This document shows, piece after piece, positions 48,685 through 57,206 of a stretch of 64,000 nucleotides of DNA. Source of the DNA: Curtobacterium sp. Leaf261. Its GTDB lineage: Bacteria > Actinomycetota > Actinomycetes > Actinomycetales > Microbacteriaceae. A program made the position numbers and the translations under genes. How positions within the stretch are numbered: position 1 is the first letter of the stretch; each line of letters begins with the position of its first letter. The notes under the pieces are model-generated. The model saw only the letters and a program-made list of their open reading frames with translations, ran no database searches and was not told the DNA's origin. The DNA lies in NCBI RefSeq assembly GCF_001422205.1, contig NZ_LMMJ01000014.1, positions 31,152 to 95,151 of the forward strand, given 5' to 3'.

Positions 48685-49188
48685 ATGGGGGAAGAACTGC
48701 TGACGGCGCCCGTCATGGCAGCGCACGGCCGACCGCTCCGGGTCCGTGGCTGGACGGTCGTCCTCGTCATGGTCGTCGCGCTCGCGGTGTACGGGGTCCT
48801 CGGGTCGTGGAGTGCCAGCATCGGACTCGGCGGTGAGGACGGCGACGGCAACTGGATCGACCTGCAGGGCACCGTCGTCGACAGAGCGCCCCTCACGGTC
48901 GACGTGGTCGGACACCCAGCACCCGCGGTCACGATGCTCCTGGTGCTGATGGGGGTCGCCGGGGTCGTGGTGCCTCCGACGCTCGCGCGGTACGGCCATG
49001 CTCGTGCCGGGCTGCTCGTCCGTCGGTGGGCGCTCGTCGCGATGCCCGTGCTGGTCGTCGCGGGGTTCCTGGTCTTCAGCGTGTGGCAGTCGCACGTCGT
49101 CGGTGCGGCGCTCCCGACCGCGGGGACGCATCCCCCGGTGTTCCCGTTCGGCGGCGCCTCCGTGCAGATCGGCCGCATGCACCACTGA
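48685..49188 (+). CDS. Hypothetical membrane protein
   Basis: From the ATG at 48685 this is a 167-residue protein with three hydrophobic helices (VVLVMVVALAVYGVLG, VTMLLVLMGVAGVVV and LVAMPVLVVAGFLVFSVW). A polar extracellular loop carries DGDGNWIDL. No family was recognised. The longer upstream frame is only a shadow of the divergent monooxygenase. Confidence 0.65.
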   Translation: MGEELLTAPVMAAHGRPLRVRGWTVVLVMVVALAVYGVLGSWSASIGLGGEDGDGNWIDLQGTVVDRAPLTVDVVGHPAPAVTMLLVLMGVAGVVVPPTLARYGHARAGLLVRRWALVAMPVLVVAGFLVFSVWQSHVVGAALPTAGTHPPVFPFGGASVQIGRMHH

Positions 49189-49210
49189 CGAACGGCGCGC
49201 CGCGCGCGGG

Positions 49211-49408
49211 TCAGTCCTCGGTCTCGGCGGGCCCCTCGTCCTCGACGCCGGTCTCGTCCATCCGGTCGCGGAGGTGATCGGCCATCGATGCCGCACCCTC
49301 GTGCCCGTGGTCGTGCTCGACCTGCTCGATGAGGCCGTGCAGCTTCTCGTGGTTGGTCGCGTCGGTGGCGCCGTCCATGACGGGCTCGGTCTGGTCAGGC
49401 TTGCTCAT
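49211..49408 (-). CDS. Small acidic hypothetical protein
   Basis: The 65-residue protein (MSKPDQTEPVMDGATDATN...) is very acidic, with a His-rich patch (EQVEHDHGHEG) that could bind metal. It has no membrane segment or signal. Similar short acidic proteins are common in Microbacteriaceae, but their function is not known to me. Confidence 0.55.
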   Translation of the reverse strand: MSKPDQTEPVMDGATDATNHEKLHGLIEQVEHDHGHEGAASMADHLRDRMDETGVEDEGPAETED

Positions 49409-49520
49409 GTACCGGACGCTACGCGGGCGCTGCCGAGAATGCGGGAACACGGAGTCTGTGGGTAGCCGGACCCCCGGTTTCCGCAGGTTCGCCGGCCCGG
49501 TGAGCGGGACCGGCGCCGGA

Positions 49521-51452
49521 CTAGGCCCCGCTCAGCGCCGCTTGCTCGGCCGCGAGGTCCTCGGCCGAGAGCTCCTCCGCCGCCAGGTCCTTCTGCACCG
49601 CGAACTGGGTCCGGTGCAGCTCCTCGTACCGCCCGCCCACGGCCAGCAGCTCCTCGTGCGTCCCCTGCTCCACGATCGAGCCGTCCTCGACCACGAGGAT
49701 CTTGTCCGCACTGCGGATGGTGGAGAGGCGGTGCGCGATGACCATCGCGGTCCGTCCCTCGAGCGCCTCGCTGAGGGCCTCCTGCACGGCCGCCTCGGAC
49801 GTCGAGTCGAGCGCCGCCGTCGCCTCGTCGAGGATGACGACGCGCGGCTGGGCGAGGAGGAGCCTGGCGATGGTCATCCGCTGGCGTTCACCCCCGGACA
49901 GTCGGTAGCCGCGCTCGCCGACCATGGTGTCCAGCTGATCCGGCAGGGACCGGATGAGCGGCTCGAGCCGGGCACGGCGCACAGCGTCCCAGACCTGGTC
50001 CTCGGTCGCCTCCGGTCGCGCGAGACGCAGGTTGGACAGGATGGTCTCGTGGAACAGGTGGCCGTCCTGCGTCACCATGCCGAGCGTGTGCCGCATCGAG
50101 TCGAACCGGACGTCGCGGACGTCCGTCCCCGCCAGGCGCACCGCACCACTGTCGACGTCGTACAGGCGCGAGAGGAGCTGCGCGACCGTGGACTTGCCGG
50201 CGCCGGACGTGCCGACGAGGGCGACGGTCTGCCCCGGTTCGATCCGGAAGGACACACCGTGCAGCACCTCTTCGCCGCCGCGGGTGTCGAGCGTGGAGAC
50301 CTCTTCGAGTGAGGCGAGGGAAACCTTGTCCGCCGAGGGGTAGGCGAACCGGACGTCGTCGAACTCGACCGCGACGGGGCCCTCCGGGACGGTGACGGCG
50401 TCGGGCTTCTCCTGGATGAGCGGTTCGAGGTCCAGGACCTCGAAGACGCGCTCGAAGCTGACCACGGCACTCATCACCTCCACCCGTGCGTTCGCGAGGC
50501 TGGTCAGCGGTGCGTACAGGCGGGTGAGGAGGAGCGCCAGGGTGACCACGTCGCCGGTGTTCAGCGATCCTCCGAGTGCGAGTGACCCGCCGAGTCCGTA
50601 CACGAGCGCGAGGGCGAGCGCCGAGACGAGCATGAGCGCGGTGACGAACACGAACTGCAGCATCGCGGTCCGGACCCCGATGTCACGGACGCGGGCGGCC
50701 CGGACACGGAACTCCTCGGCCTCCTCGTCCGGCCGACCGAACAGCTTGACCAGGGTCGCACCGGGTGCCGAGAACCGCTCGGTCATCTGCGTGCTCATCG
50801 CGGAGTTGTGGTCGGCGGCCTCGCGGCGGAGTGCGGCGAGGCGGCTGCCCATGCGGCGTGCGGGGATCAGGAAGAGCGGGAGCATGACGACCGCGATGAC
50901 GGTCACGAGCCAGGACGTGCTGAGCATCACCACGAGCGTGAGCACCAGCGCCACGAAGTTCGTGACCACCCCGGACAGGGTGCCGCTGAACGCCTGCTGC
51001 GCGCCGATGACGTCGTTGTTGAGGCGGCTCACCAGGGCGCCCGTCCGTGTCCGGGTGAAGAACGCGATCGGCATCTTCTGCACGTGGTTGAAGACGGCGG
51101 TGCGCAGGTCGAGGATCACGCCCTCGCCGATCCGCGCCGAGTACCAGCGCGTCACGAGCGACACGGCGGCGTCGGCCACGGCGACGAGGGCGATGACGAC
51201 CGCGATCCAGACGATGGTGGACACGGCGCCGCGGGCGACGATGACGTCGACCACCCGGCCGGCGAGCACCGGTGTCGCGACCGCGAGGAACGCTCCCACG
51301 ATCGAGAGGGTGATGAAGACCACCAGCTTGGACCGGTAGGGCACCGCGAACGTCAGGATCCGCCGCACGGATTCACGGGAGAAGCCGTGCTTGCCGTCCC
51401 TGGCGCTCGAGATCTTGTACAGCGAGCTCCAGGCCGCGCCTTCCATGCTCAT
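49521..51452 (-). CDS. ABC transporter, fused permease-ATPase exporter
   Basis: The 643-residue half-transporter has six membrane helices (about 30-330) and an ATPase domain. The Walker A is GTSGAGKST, the signature LSGGERQRM and the Walker B RVVILDEATAALDS. An insertion before Walker A (about 30 residues with SLASLEEVSTLD) is a little unusual. It belongs to the MsbA/LmrA-type exporters of lipids or drugs, and works as a dimer. The start at 51452 has GAAGGAA upstream. The TetR gene just upstream may regulate it. Confidence 0.92.
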   Translation of the reverse strand: MSMEGAAWSSLYKISSARDGKHGFSRESVRRILTFAVPYRSKLVVFITLSIVGAFLAVATPVLAGRVVDVIVARGAVSTIVWIAVVIALVAVADAAVSLVTRWYSARIGEGVILDLRTAVFNHVQKMPIAFFTRTRTGALVSRLNNDVIGAQQAFSGTLSGVVTNFVALVLTLVVMLSTSWLVTVIAVVMLPLFLIPARRMGSRLAALRREAADHNSAMSTQMTERFSAPGATLVKLFGRPDEEAEEFRVRAARVRDIGVRTAMLQFVFVTALMLVSALALALVYGLGGSLALGGSLNTGDVVTLALLLTRLYAPLTSLANARVEVMSAVVSFERVFEVLDLEPLIQEKPDAVTVPEGPVAVEFDDVRFAYPSADKVSLASLEEVSTLDTRGGEEVLHGVSFRIEPGQTVALVGTSGAGKSTVAQLLSRLYDVDSGAVRLAGTDVRDVRFDSMRHTLGMVTQDGHLFHETILSNLRLARPEATEDQVWDAVRRARLEPLIRSLPDQLDTMVGERGYRLSGGERQRMTIARLLLAQPRVVILDEATAALDSTSEAAVQEALSEALEGRTAMVIAHRLSTIRSADKILVVEDGSIVEQGTHEELLAVGGRYEELHRTQFAVQKDLAAEELSAEDLAAEQAALSGA

Positions 51453-51584
51453 TGCGATTCCTTCCGTGGGCACCGGACCGCCGTGCTGTGGTGGGGTGCC
51501 CGTGCTCGAGGTCCGCCCGGGCGGCGGCGAGCCGTGGCAAGACTACGGCGCTGTCCGCGACGGACGTGTGCCTGGTGTCCGCAA

Positions 51585-52145
51585 TCAGTGTCCCCGGGTG
51601 GGACGGAGTCCGTCCACCACGAGGTCGAGCAGGTGCGGGAACCGGTCGGCACCGTTCGATCCGAGCTGCCACAGGAACGCGACGAGTGCCAGGAGGTCGG
51701 CCGGTCCGGCGTCGGCGCGGACCTCACCCGCGCCGATGCCCGCGTCGAGGAGCGCTCCGACGGCGTCGATGATCTCGTCGTACTGCTCGTCGTGCAGCCG
51801 CTGCCGCGTGGCCGCGTCGAGGACCGCCACCAGTGCGTGCTTCTGGGAACCGAAGCCGGCGAGTTCGTCGAGCCAGGCGCGGAGGGCGCCGGCCTGGTCC
51901 GCCCGCATCGCCAGCGCACGTGCGGACGCGACCAGTGCGTGGAAGTCCTCGCGGTGGACCTCGGCGAGCAGCGCCTCCCGGCTGGGGAAGTGGCGGTAGA
52001 TCGTGCCCTGCCCGACCTCGGCCAGCCGCGCGATGGACTGCATGGTCGCCGCGGGGTCGGTGACCAGCGCGGCGCGCGCGACGTCGACCAGGCGGGCGCG
52101 GTTGCGCTCGGCGTCGGCACGACGGGGTGGTGGCGAAACGGACAT
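51585..52145 (-). CDS. TetR-family transcriptional regulator
   Basis: The 186-residue protein has a TetR helix-turn-helix (TMQSIARLAEVGQGTIYRHF, about 35-54) and the all-helical C-terminal domain of the TetR_C-SbtR-like type (ALRAWLDEL region). It is divergent from a short-chain dehydrogenase, and operator palindromes cover its own start codon and the promoter region. It may also affect the downstream ABC exporter gene on the same strand, 132 bp away. Confidence 0.9.
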   Translation of the reverse strand: MSVSPPPRRADAERNRARLVDVARAALVTDPAATMQSIARLAEVGQGTIYRHFPSREALLAEVHREDFHALVASARALAMRADQAGALRAWLDELAGFGSQKHALVAVLDAATRQRLHDEQYDEIIDAVGALLDAGIGAGEVRADAGPADLLALVAFLWQLGSNGADRFPHLLDLVVDGLRPTRGH

Positions 52146-52183
52146 GTGTCCGGTAACCTCTCGACGAATCGGACGCTTGTCCG
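52139..52183. promoter_or_regulatory. Two TetR operator palindromes, 31 bp apart
   Basis: CGGACATGTGTCCG (52139-52152) and CGGACGCTTGTCCG (52170-52183) are 5-4-5 palindromes with identical arms. The first overlaps the TetR start codon; the second lies 23 bp before the dehydrogenase start. Both genes are therefore likely repressed together. Confidence 0.8.
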
Positions 52184-52206
52184 TTTGAGAGTACCGGAGG
52201 AAGCAC

Positions 52207-52944
52207 ATGGACGGGATCCAGGGCAAGGTCGTCGCCATCACGGGCGCATCGTCGGGCATCGGCGAGGCGACCGCGCTCCACCTGGCGGCGCGGGGCGCAC
52301 GGGTCGTGCTCGCGGCGCGCCGGGTGGGGCGGCTCGCGTCGGTCGTCGAGCGCATCACCGAGACGGGCGGCGAGGCCGTCGCGGTCGAGACCGACGTGCG
52401 CAGCCGGGAGGCACTGCACGCGTTGGTCGCGTCGGCCCGGTCACGATTCGGTCGCCTCGACGTGCTCCACCAGAACGCCGGCTCCATGGCGGTGTCACCG
52501 TTCGACGCGCTCGACGTGGACGGCTGGCAGCAGATGGTCGACGTCAACCTGGTCGGGGTCCTCAACGGGATCGCGGCCGCACTCCCGGTGTTCCGCGAGC
52601 AGGGTTCCGGGCACTTCGTCCACACGGCGTCGACGTCCGCCCACCGCATCGTGCCCGCGCAGGGGGTGTACGCGGCGACGAAGACCGCGGTCCGGGTCCT
52701 CAGCGAGGCACTGCGGCAGGAGGCCGGAGCGGACCTCCGGGTCACGGTCGTCTCGCCCGGGTTCACCGCGACGGAGGGTGTCACCAAGACCGAGGATCCG
52801 GCGCAGCGCGCGGAGCTGCAGGCCCGGATGGACGCGATCGCGATGCCGGCGGACGCCGTGGCGGCCGCGGTCGCCTACGCGATCGCCCAGCCGGCGGGCG
52901 TCGACGTCGGCGAGGTGGTCATCCGGCCGACCGCGCAGCAGTGA
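52207..52944 (+). CDS. SDR-family oxidoreductase
   Basis: This 245-residue protein is a classical short-chain dehydrogenase: AITGASSGIGEATAL (cofactor), LHQNAGSMAV (NNAG variant), HTASTSAH (catalytic Ser) and VYAATKTAVRVLSEAL (Tyr-xxx-Lys). The NAG motif reads QNAG, a tolerated variant. It is divergent from the TetR gene, which probably represses it. The substrate is unknown. An AGGAAG precedes the ATG. Confidence 0.92.
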   Translation: MDGIQGKVVAITGASSGIGEATALHLAARGARVVLAARRVGRLASVVERITETGGEAVAVETDVRSREALHALVASARSRFGRLDVLHQNAGSMAVSPFDALDVDGWQQMVDVNLVGVLNGIAAALPVFREQGSGHFVHTASTSAHRIVPAQGVYAATKTAVRVLSEALRQEAGADLRVTVVSPGFTATEGVTKTEDPAQRAELQARMDAIAMPADAVAAAVAYAIAQPAGVDVGEVVIRPTAQQ

Positions 52945-52983
52945 CCGCGCGGCGCTGCGCGTGCGGGCCCAGCGGACCGGACG

Positions 52984-53883
52984 TCACCCCTTGAGCCCTG
53001 CCGAGGCCATCGTCGCGACGAACTGCTTCTGCGCGAACAGGAACAGCAGGATGAGCGGCAGGGTCGCGACGACGTTGCCCGCCATGAGCAGCGACCAGTC
53101 CGTCCGCCGGACGCCCTGGAAGTTCGTCAGCCCGAGCTGCAGCGTGAAGGCGTGCTCGTTGTTGATCGCCACGAGCGGCCACACCAGGTCGTTCCACGAG
53201 CCGAGGAGGGTGAAGATCGCGAGCGTGGCGAGTGCCGGCCGGGCGAGCGGGAGCACGATCCGGAAGAACACCTGCAGTCGGGTGCAGCCGTCGATCAGCC
53301 CGGCCTCCTCGAGCTCGGCCGGGAGCGACAGGAAGAACTGTCGCATCAGGAAGATCCCGAACGCCGATGCGAGCCACGGCACGATCGCCGCGCCGAGGTG
53401 GTCGACGAGGTGGAGCCGCGCGAACATCACGTACGTCGGGATCATCAGCAGCTGCGACGGGATCATGATCGTCGCGAGGACGGCGAGGAACCCGAACGTC
53501 CGGCCAGGGAACCGCAGGCGGGCGAACCCGTAGCCCGCGAGCGAGCAGAGCACGAGGTGCGAGACGATCGCGGACGCCGAGACGATGACGGTGTTGAGCA
53601 GCCAGTGCAGGATGTCCGACTCGGCGAAGAGCCGTTCGTAGCCGTTGGTCGTGAACTGCGTCGGGATGAAGGGCGGCGGGAACCGGTTGATCTCCGACGC
53701 CGGCTCCAGCGACGTCAGGAACATCTCGATGAACGGCAGCAGGAACAGGAACGACACCGGCACGAGGAACAGGTGCCACGGGCTGAAGGGCCAGCGGCGG
53801 CCGGCGGGCCGTCGCTGCTCGCCGGACACGGTGACGCTGTCGCGGCGGTTCGGGGTGCTGAGGACCCGGGTCTCGACGGACAT
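52984..53883 (-). CDS. Carbohydrate ABC transporter permease (MalG-like)
   Basis: The 299-residue permease has six helices and the EAA motif (ELEEAGLIDGCTRLQVFF). It is a CUT1 MalG-type subunit. Its ATG overlaps the upstream permease stop as TGATG. No kinase or ATPase follows; the operon ends here, next to the convergent dehydrogenase stop. A shared MsiK-type ATPase encoded elsewhere is presumed. Confidence 0.92.
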   Translation of the reverse strand: MSVETRVLSTPNRRDSVTVSGEQRRPAGRRWPFSPWHLFLVPVSFLFLLPFIEMFLTSLEPASEINRFPPPFIPTQFTTNGYERLFAESDILHWLLNTVIVSASAIVSHLVLCSLAGYGFARLRFPGRTFGFLAVLATIMIPSQLLMIPTYVMFARLHLVDHLGAAIVPWLASAFGIFLMRQFFLSLPAELEEAGLIDGCTRLQVFFRIVLPLARPALATLAIFTLLGSWNDLVWPLVAINNEHAFTLQLGLTNFQGVRRTDWSLLMAGNVVATLPLILLFLFAQKQFVATMASAGLKG

Positions 53884-54836
53884 CAGAACGAGCTCCTTCC
53901 GGCGCGACGCTGCACCAGGGTGACGACGACCGTCACGATCAGCGTGGCGAAGAACATGGCGTAGGCGATGGCCGAGCCGTACCCGAACTGCAGGCTCTGG
54001 AACGCGGTCTTCCACAGGTAGTAGACGATCGTCTGCGTCGCGTCGAGCGGGCCGCCGCGCGTGGTGGCGTACACGAGGTCGAACAGCTGGATCGCCTGGA
54101 GCGTCTGGTAGATCGCCACGAAGGCCGTCACCGGTCCGAGCTGGGGCCACACCACGCGCCAGAACGTCTGCCAGGAGTTCGCACCGTCGATCTTCGCGGC
54201 CTCGATGACGTCGGTCGGCACGTCCTGCAACGCCGCCAGGTAGATGACCGTGGTGAACGCCGCCTGGCCCCAGAGGGACATGATGATGATCACGACCATC
54301 GCCTCGCCGCGGTCCTCGAGCCAGCCCTGCTGGGGCAGGTGCAGCACCCGGAGCACGTTGTTGATGATCCCGAACTGCGGGCTGAACAGGTAGGTCGTCA
54401 GGATGCCGGTCGCCGCGGCGGACGCCACGAACGGCACGAAGATCGCGGTCCGGTAGAGCCCGATGAACCGGATCCTGCGGTTCAGCGCCACGGCGAGGAA
54501 CAGACCGAGGAGGAGCGACGCCGGGACGAACAGCACGGTGTAGAGCACCGTGTGCACGACCGCCGCCTGGACCCCCGCGTCGGTCACGAGGTCCTGGTAG
54601 TTCTGCGTCCCGACGAAGGACGCCGGACTGAAGCCGTCCCACGACTGGAACGACAGGATGAGGGCCCAGACGCCGGGGAACAGCGTCAGTCCGAGCACGA
54701 TCACGAGCGCGGGCGCGACGAAGCCCCAGCCCGCGAGGCCTTCGCGGGTCCGTCGGGTCGAGCGGCGCTTCCGGGTCCGGTCGTCGTCCGGTGCGCTGTG
54801 GCCGCGGTCGGTCGGTCGGAGTGCGAACGTCGTCAT
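53883..54836 (-). CDS. Carbohydrate ABC transporter permease (MalF-like)
   Basis: The 317-residue permease has a charged cytoplasmic start (TRKRRSTRRTREG), six helices and the EAA loop (DVIEAAKIDGANSWQTF). It is the MalF-type partner of the permease encoded next. It lies 11 bp after the binding-protein gene, so all three are one operon. Confidence 0.92.
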   Translation of the reverse strand: MTTFALRPTDRGHSAPDDDRTRKRRSTRRTREGLAGWGFVAPALVIVLGLTLFPGVWALILSFQSWDGFSPASFVGTQNYQDLVTDAGVQAAVVHTVLYTVLFVPASLLLGLFLAVALNRRIRFIGLYRTAIFVPFVASAAATGILTTYLFSPQFGIINNVLRVLHLPQQGWLEDRGEAMVVIIIMSLWGQAAFTTVIYLAALQDVPTDVIEAAKIDGANSWQTFWRVVWPQLGPVTAFVAIYQTLQAIQLFDLVYATTRGGPLDATQTIVYYLWKTAFQSLQFGYGSAIAYAMFFATLIVTVVVTLVQRRAGRSSF

Positions 54837-54847
54837 GGGATGTGCTC

Positions 54848-56176
54848 CTAGCCCTGTCGAAGTGCCTTGTCGGCGGCGACGGTCGCCGTCCGGAGTGCCT
54901 CGCGGGGCTGCCCGTCGCCCTGGAGCACGCGCGCGACGGCGTCGCCGAACGCCTCGGACAGGCCGTTGTAGCCCGGGACGGTCGGCCGGGTCTGCTTGGC
55001 GTTCGCCGAGTTCGCCTGCATGGTCGCGAGTCCCGGCAGCGCCGCTGCGGCCTTCCGGAACGCGTCGCTCGACGCCTCGCTCGAGCGCAGGGGCAGGTTG
55101 CCGACGGCGATGTTGAACCGCTCGTCCTGCTCCTTGGAGGTCAGCCACCGCACGAAGTCCTTCGCCCAGTACGCGCGGTTGACGTCCTTGTTGTCGAAGA
55201 GCGTCCAGAGGTCCGGCCCGGACACCGTCTGGTGGTCGCCGTCGGTGCCGGGCAGCTGGACGACGCCGTACGAGGTCCCGGCGGTCTGCAGTGCGGACAG
55301 CTCCCACGGTCCGGACGTGATCATCCCGATCCGGTCGCTCTCGAAGAGCTGCGCGAACTTGGTGTCCGTCTGGTCCAGGTACACGCTCTCGTCGTCCACC
55401 GCCATGCTCTGCAGGAACGCCACCGCGTCGATGCCCGCCTGCGAGTCGAACGCGGCACGATCACCGCTCTTCGTCAGGATCGAGCCACCGTTCTGCCACA
55501 GGTGCGGCCACATCTGCCAGGTGGTCTCCTCGCTCCCGGACACCGAGTAGCCGTACCCGTAGGTGTGGCTGGTCTTGTCGGTGAGCCGCTTCGCGGCGCG
55601 ACGGAAGTCCTTCCAGGTCCACTCCGCCGTCGGGTAGGCGACGTGGGCGCGGTCGAAGACCGTCGTGTTGTAGAGGAGCGAGATGTTGTCGACCACGGCC
55701 GGGAACCCGATGACCTTGCGGCCGGTGGGCTGCGCGGTCCCGCGGGCGGCCGGGGTGAACTCGTCCCAGTGCAGGTCGGGGTCGGTGATCTCGTCGCGGA
55801 GGTCGAGCGTGCGGTCGGACCGTTCGAGCTGGCTCGCCCACGACCCGAACGTGTACGAGATGTCCGGGGAGTCGTTGCCGGCGAACGAGGCGGCGAGCTT
55901 CTGGAGCAGCTCGTCGGTCGACGACGCACCGGGTGACATGTCGATGGAGACGTTCGGGTGGTCCCGCTGGTACTCGGCGACGAGTCCCTGCAGCAGCTTC
56001 TCCGCCTGGTCGCTCTGCCCGGACCACATCGTCAGACGGACGGGCGCAGCGCGGTCGAGCTTGGTGGCACCCGGTGTGGCGCAGCCCGCGAGCGCGGTCG
56101 CTGCGGCCACCGCCAGCACCGCGCCGATCGCCGAGCGACGCGTCCACTCCGTGGGGTGGTCTCCTGGTCGAGTCAT
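54848..56176 (-). CDS. Sugar ABC transporter substrate-binding lipoprotein
   Basis: The 442-residue protein has a signal with paired Arg (EWTRRSAIGAVLAVAAATAL) and a lipobox (LAGCA) near 31. An UgpB/MalE-type binding domain follows (VRLTMWSGQSDQ at its start). The ATG at 56176 lacks a ribosome-binding site but lies at the predicted transcription start of a good promoter, so translation may be leaderless. It lies next to a DeoR regulator and an AgaS-like isomerase, which suggests an amino sugar as substrate. Confidence 0.9.
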   Translation of the reverse strand: MTRPGDHPTEWTRRSAIGAVLAVAAATALAGCATPGATKLDRAAPVRLTMWSGQSDQAEKLLQGLVAEYQRDHPNVSIDMSPGASSTDELLQKLAASFAGNDSPDISYTFGSWASQLERSDRTLDLRDEITDPDLHWDEFTPAARGTAQPTGRKVIGFPAVVDNISLLYNTTVFDRAHVAYPTAEWTWKDFRRAAKRLTDKTSHTYGYGYSVSGSEETTWQMWPHLWQNGGSILTKSGDRAAFDSQAGIDAVAFLQSMAVDDESVYLDQTDTKFAQLFESDRIGMITSGPWELSALQTAGTSYGVVQLPGTDGDHQTVSGPDLWTLFDNKDVNRAYWAKDFVRWLTSKEQDERFNIAVGNLPLRSSEASSDAFRKAAAALPGLATMQANSANAKQTRPTVPGYNGLSEAFGDAVARVLQGDGQPREALRTATVAADKALRQG

Positions 56177-56245
56177 GGGGAGCAATATCGAGGACTCCCG
56201 CACGGCCGCACAAGCGGATCGGCCGAACCGGTCAAGGGGAATGAG
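56177..56245 (-). promoter_or_regulatory. Promoter of the ABC importer with possible DeoR site
   Basis: Reading leftward, TTGTGC (56208-56213) and GATATT (56184-56189) are spaced by 18 bp and form a good -35/-10 pair. The expected start of transcription is at or next to the ATG at 56176, implying a leaderless message. CTCATTCC (56238-56245 on this strand) also occurs in the DeoR/isomerase promoter (57095-57102) and may be the regulator's half-site. Confidence 0.55.
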
Positions 56246-56270
56246 TGGTGGTCACCCGCCGGCGTCGTCG

Positions 56271-57059
56271 TCAGGCGACGAACACCTCGACGCCGGCCGC
56301 CCGGATCGCCGCGACCGCGTCGGCGGGTGCCGCGTCGTCCGTGACCAGCACCGCGACGTCGCCGATGTCGCCCATCCGCGCCATCGTCCGCCGCCCGACC
56401 TTCGAGCCGTCGCACACCACCACGACCCGGTCTGCGGCCGTGACCATCATGTGGTTCGTCCGCGCCTCGGTGTCGTCGTGCGTGGTGATCCCGCCCTCGA
56501 CGCTGATGCCGTCGGTGCCGAGGAACGCCGTCGCCACCGTGAACGCCGCGAACGCCGCCTCGGCGAGCGGACCCACCGCCTCGAGGGAGGTCGTGCGGAG
56601 CGTCCCGCCGGTCAGGATCGTCGTGACGCGCGGGCTGCGGGACGCTTCGAGCGCGATCGTCACGGCGTTCGTCATGATCGTCAGCCCCCGCCGATCACCG
56701 AGGGCGCGGACCACGGCCTGCGTCGTCGTCCCGCCGCTCACCGCGATCGCCTGCGGCCCCGGCAGCAGCAGCCGGGCGGCGAGCAGCGCGATCCTCCGCT
56801 TCGACTCGTCGGCCTCGGAACCACGCATCAGGACGGGCATCTCGGTGAGCTGCCCCGCGGGTCGCACCCGGCCGTAGGTCCGCGCGACGAGTCCGCGCGC
56901 GTCGAGCTCGCCGAGGTCGCGGCGGAGGGTCGCGGCCGACACCCCGAGTCGGAGGACGAGGTCCTCGGTCCCGGCCTCACCCTCCGCGCGCAGGATCGCG
57001 AGGATGTCGCGCATCCGGTCCCGGCGCTTCCGGCTCACGTCCGACAGGTCTCTCGTCAT
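56271..57059 (-). CDS. DeoR-family sugar-responsive regulator
   Basis: The 262-residue protein has an N-terminal DeoR helix-turn-helix (DLVLRLGVSAATLRRDLGEL, about 35-54). A sugar-phosphate-binding domain follows, with AVSGGTTTQAVVRAL and LTGGTLR loops and FLGTDGISVEGGITT. Such proteins repress sugar operons until a phosphorylated sugar binds. It lies between, and divergent from, the importer side and the isomerase gene, and likely controls both. The ATG at 57059 has GAGGAT upstream. Confidence 0.9.
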   Translation of the reverse strand: MTRDLSDVSRKRRDRMRDILAILRAEGEAGTEDLVLRLGVSAATLRRDLGELDARGLVARTYGRVRPAGQLTEMPVLMRGSEADESKRRIALLAARLLLPGPQAIAVSGGTTTQAVVRALGDRRGLTIMTNAVTIALEASRSPRVTTILTGGTLRTTSLEAVGPLAEAAFAAFTVATAFLGTDGISVEGGITTHDDTEARTNHMMVTAADRVVVVCDGSKVGRRTMARMGDIGDVAVLVTDDAAPADAVAAIRAAGVEVFVA

Positions 57060-57206
57060 GGAGCCATCCTCATGCACGGTGTGGGGCGCAACCGCTCATT
57101 CCGAACGCTCGGATTCCGCATCCGCGTAGCCCTCGGGGACGTCCGTCACGCACACTTGCGACAGCGACGGGCCGGCCGTCGCCCCGCCACCCCACGAGGA
57201 GCCTCC

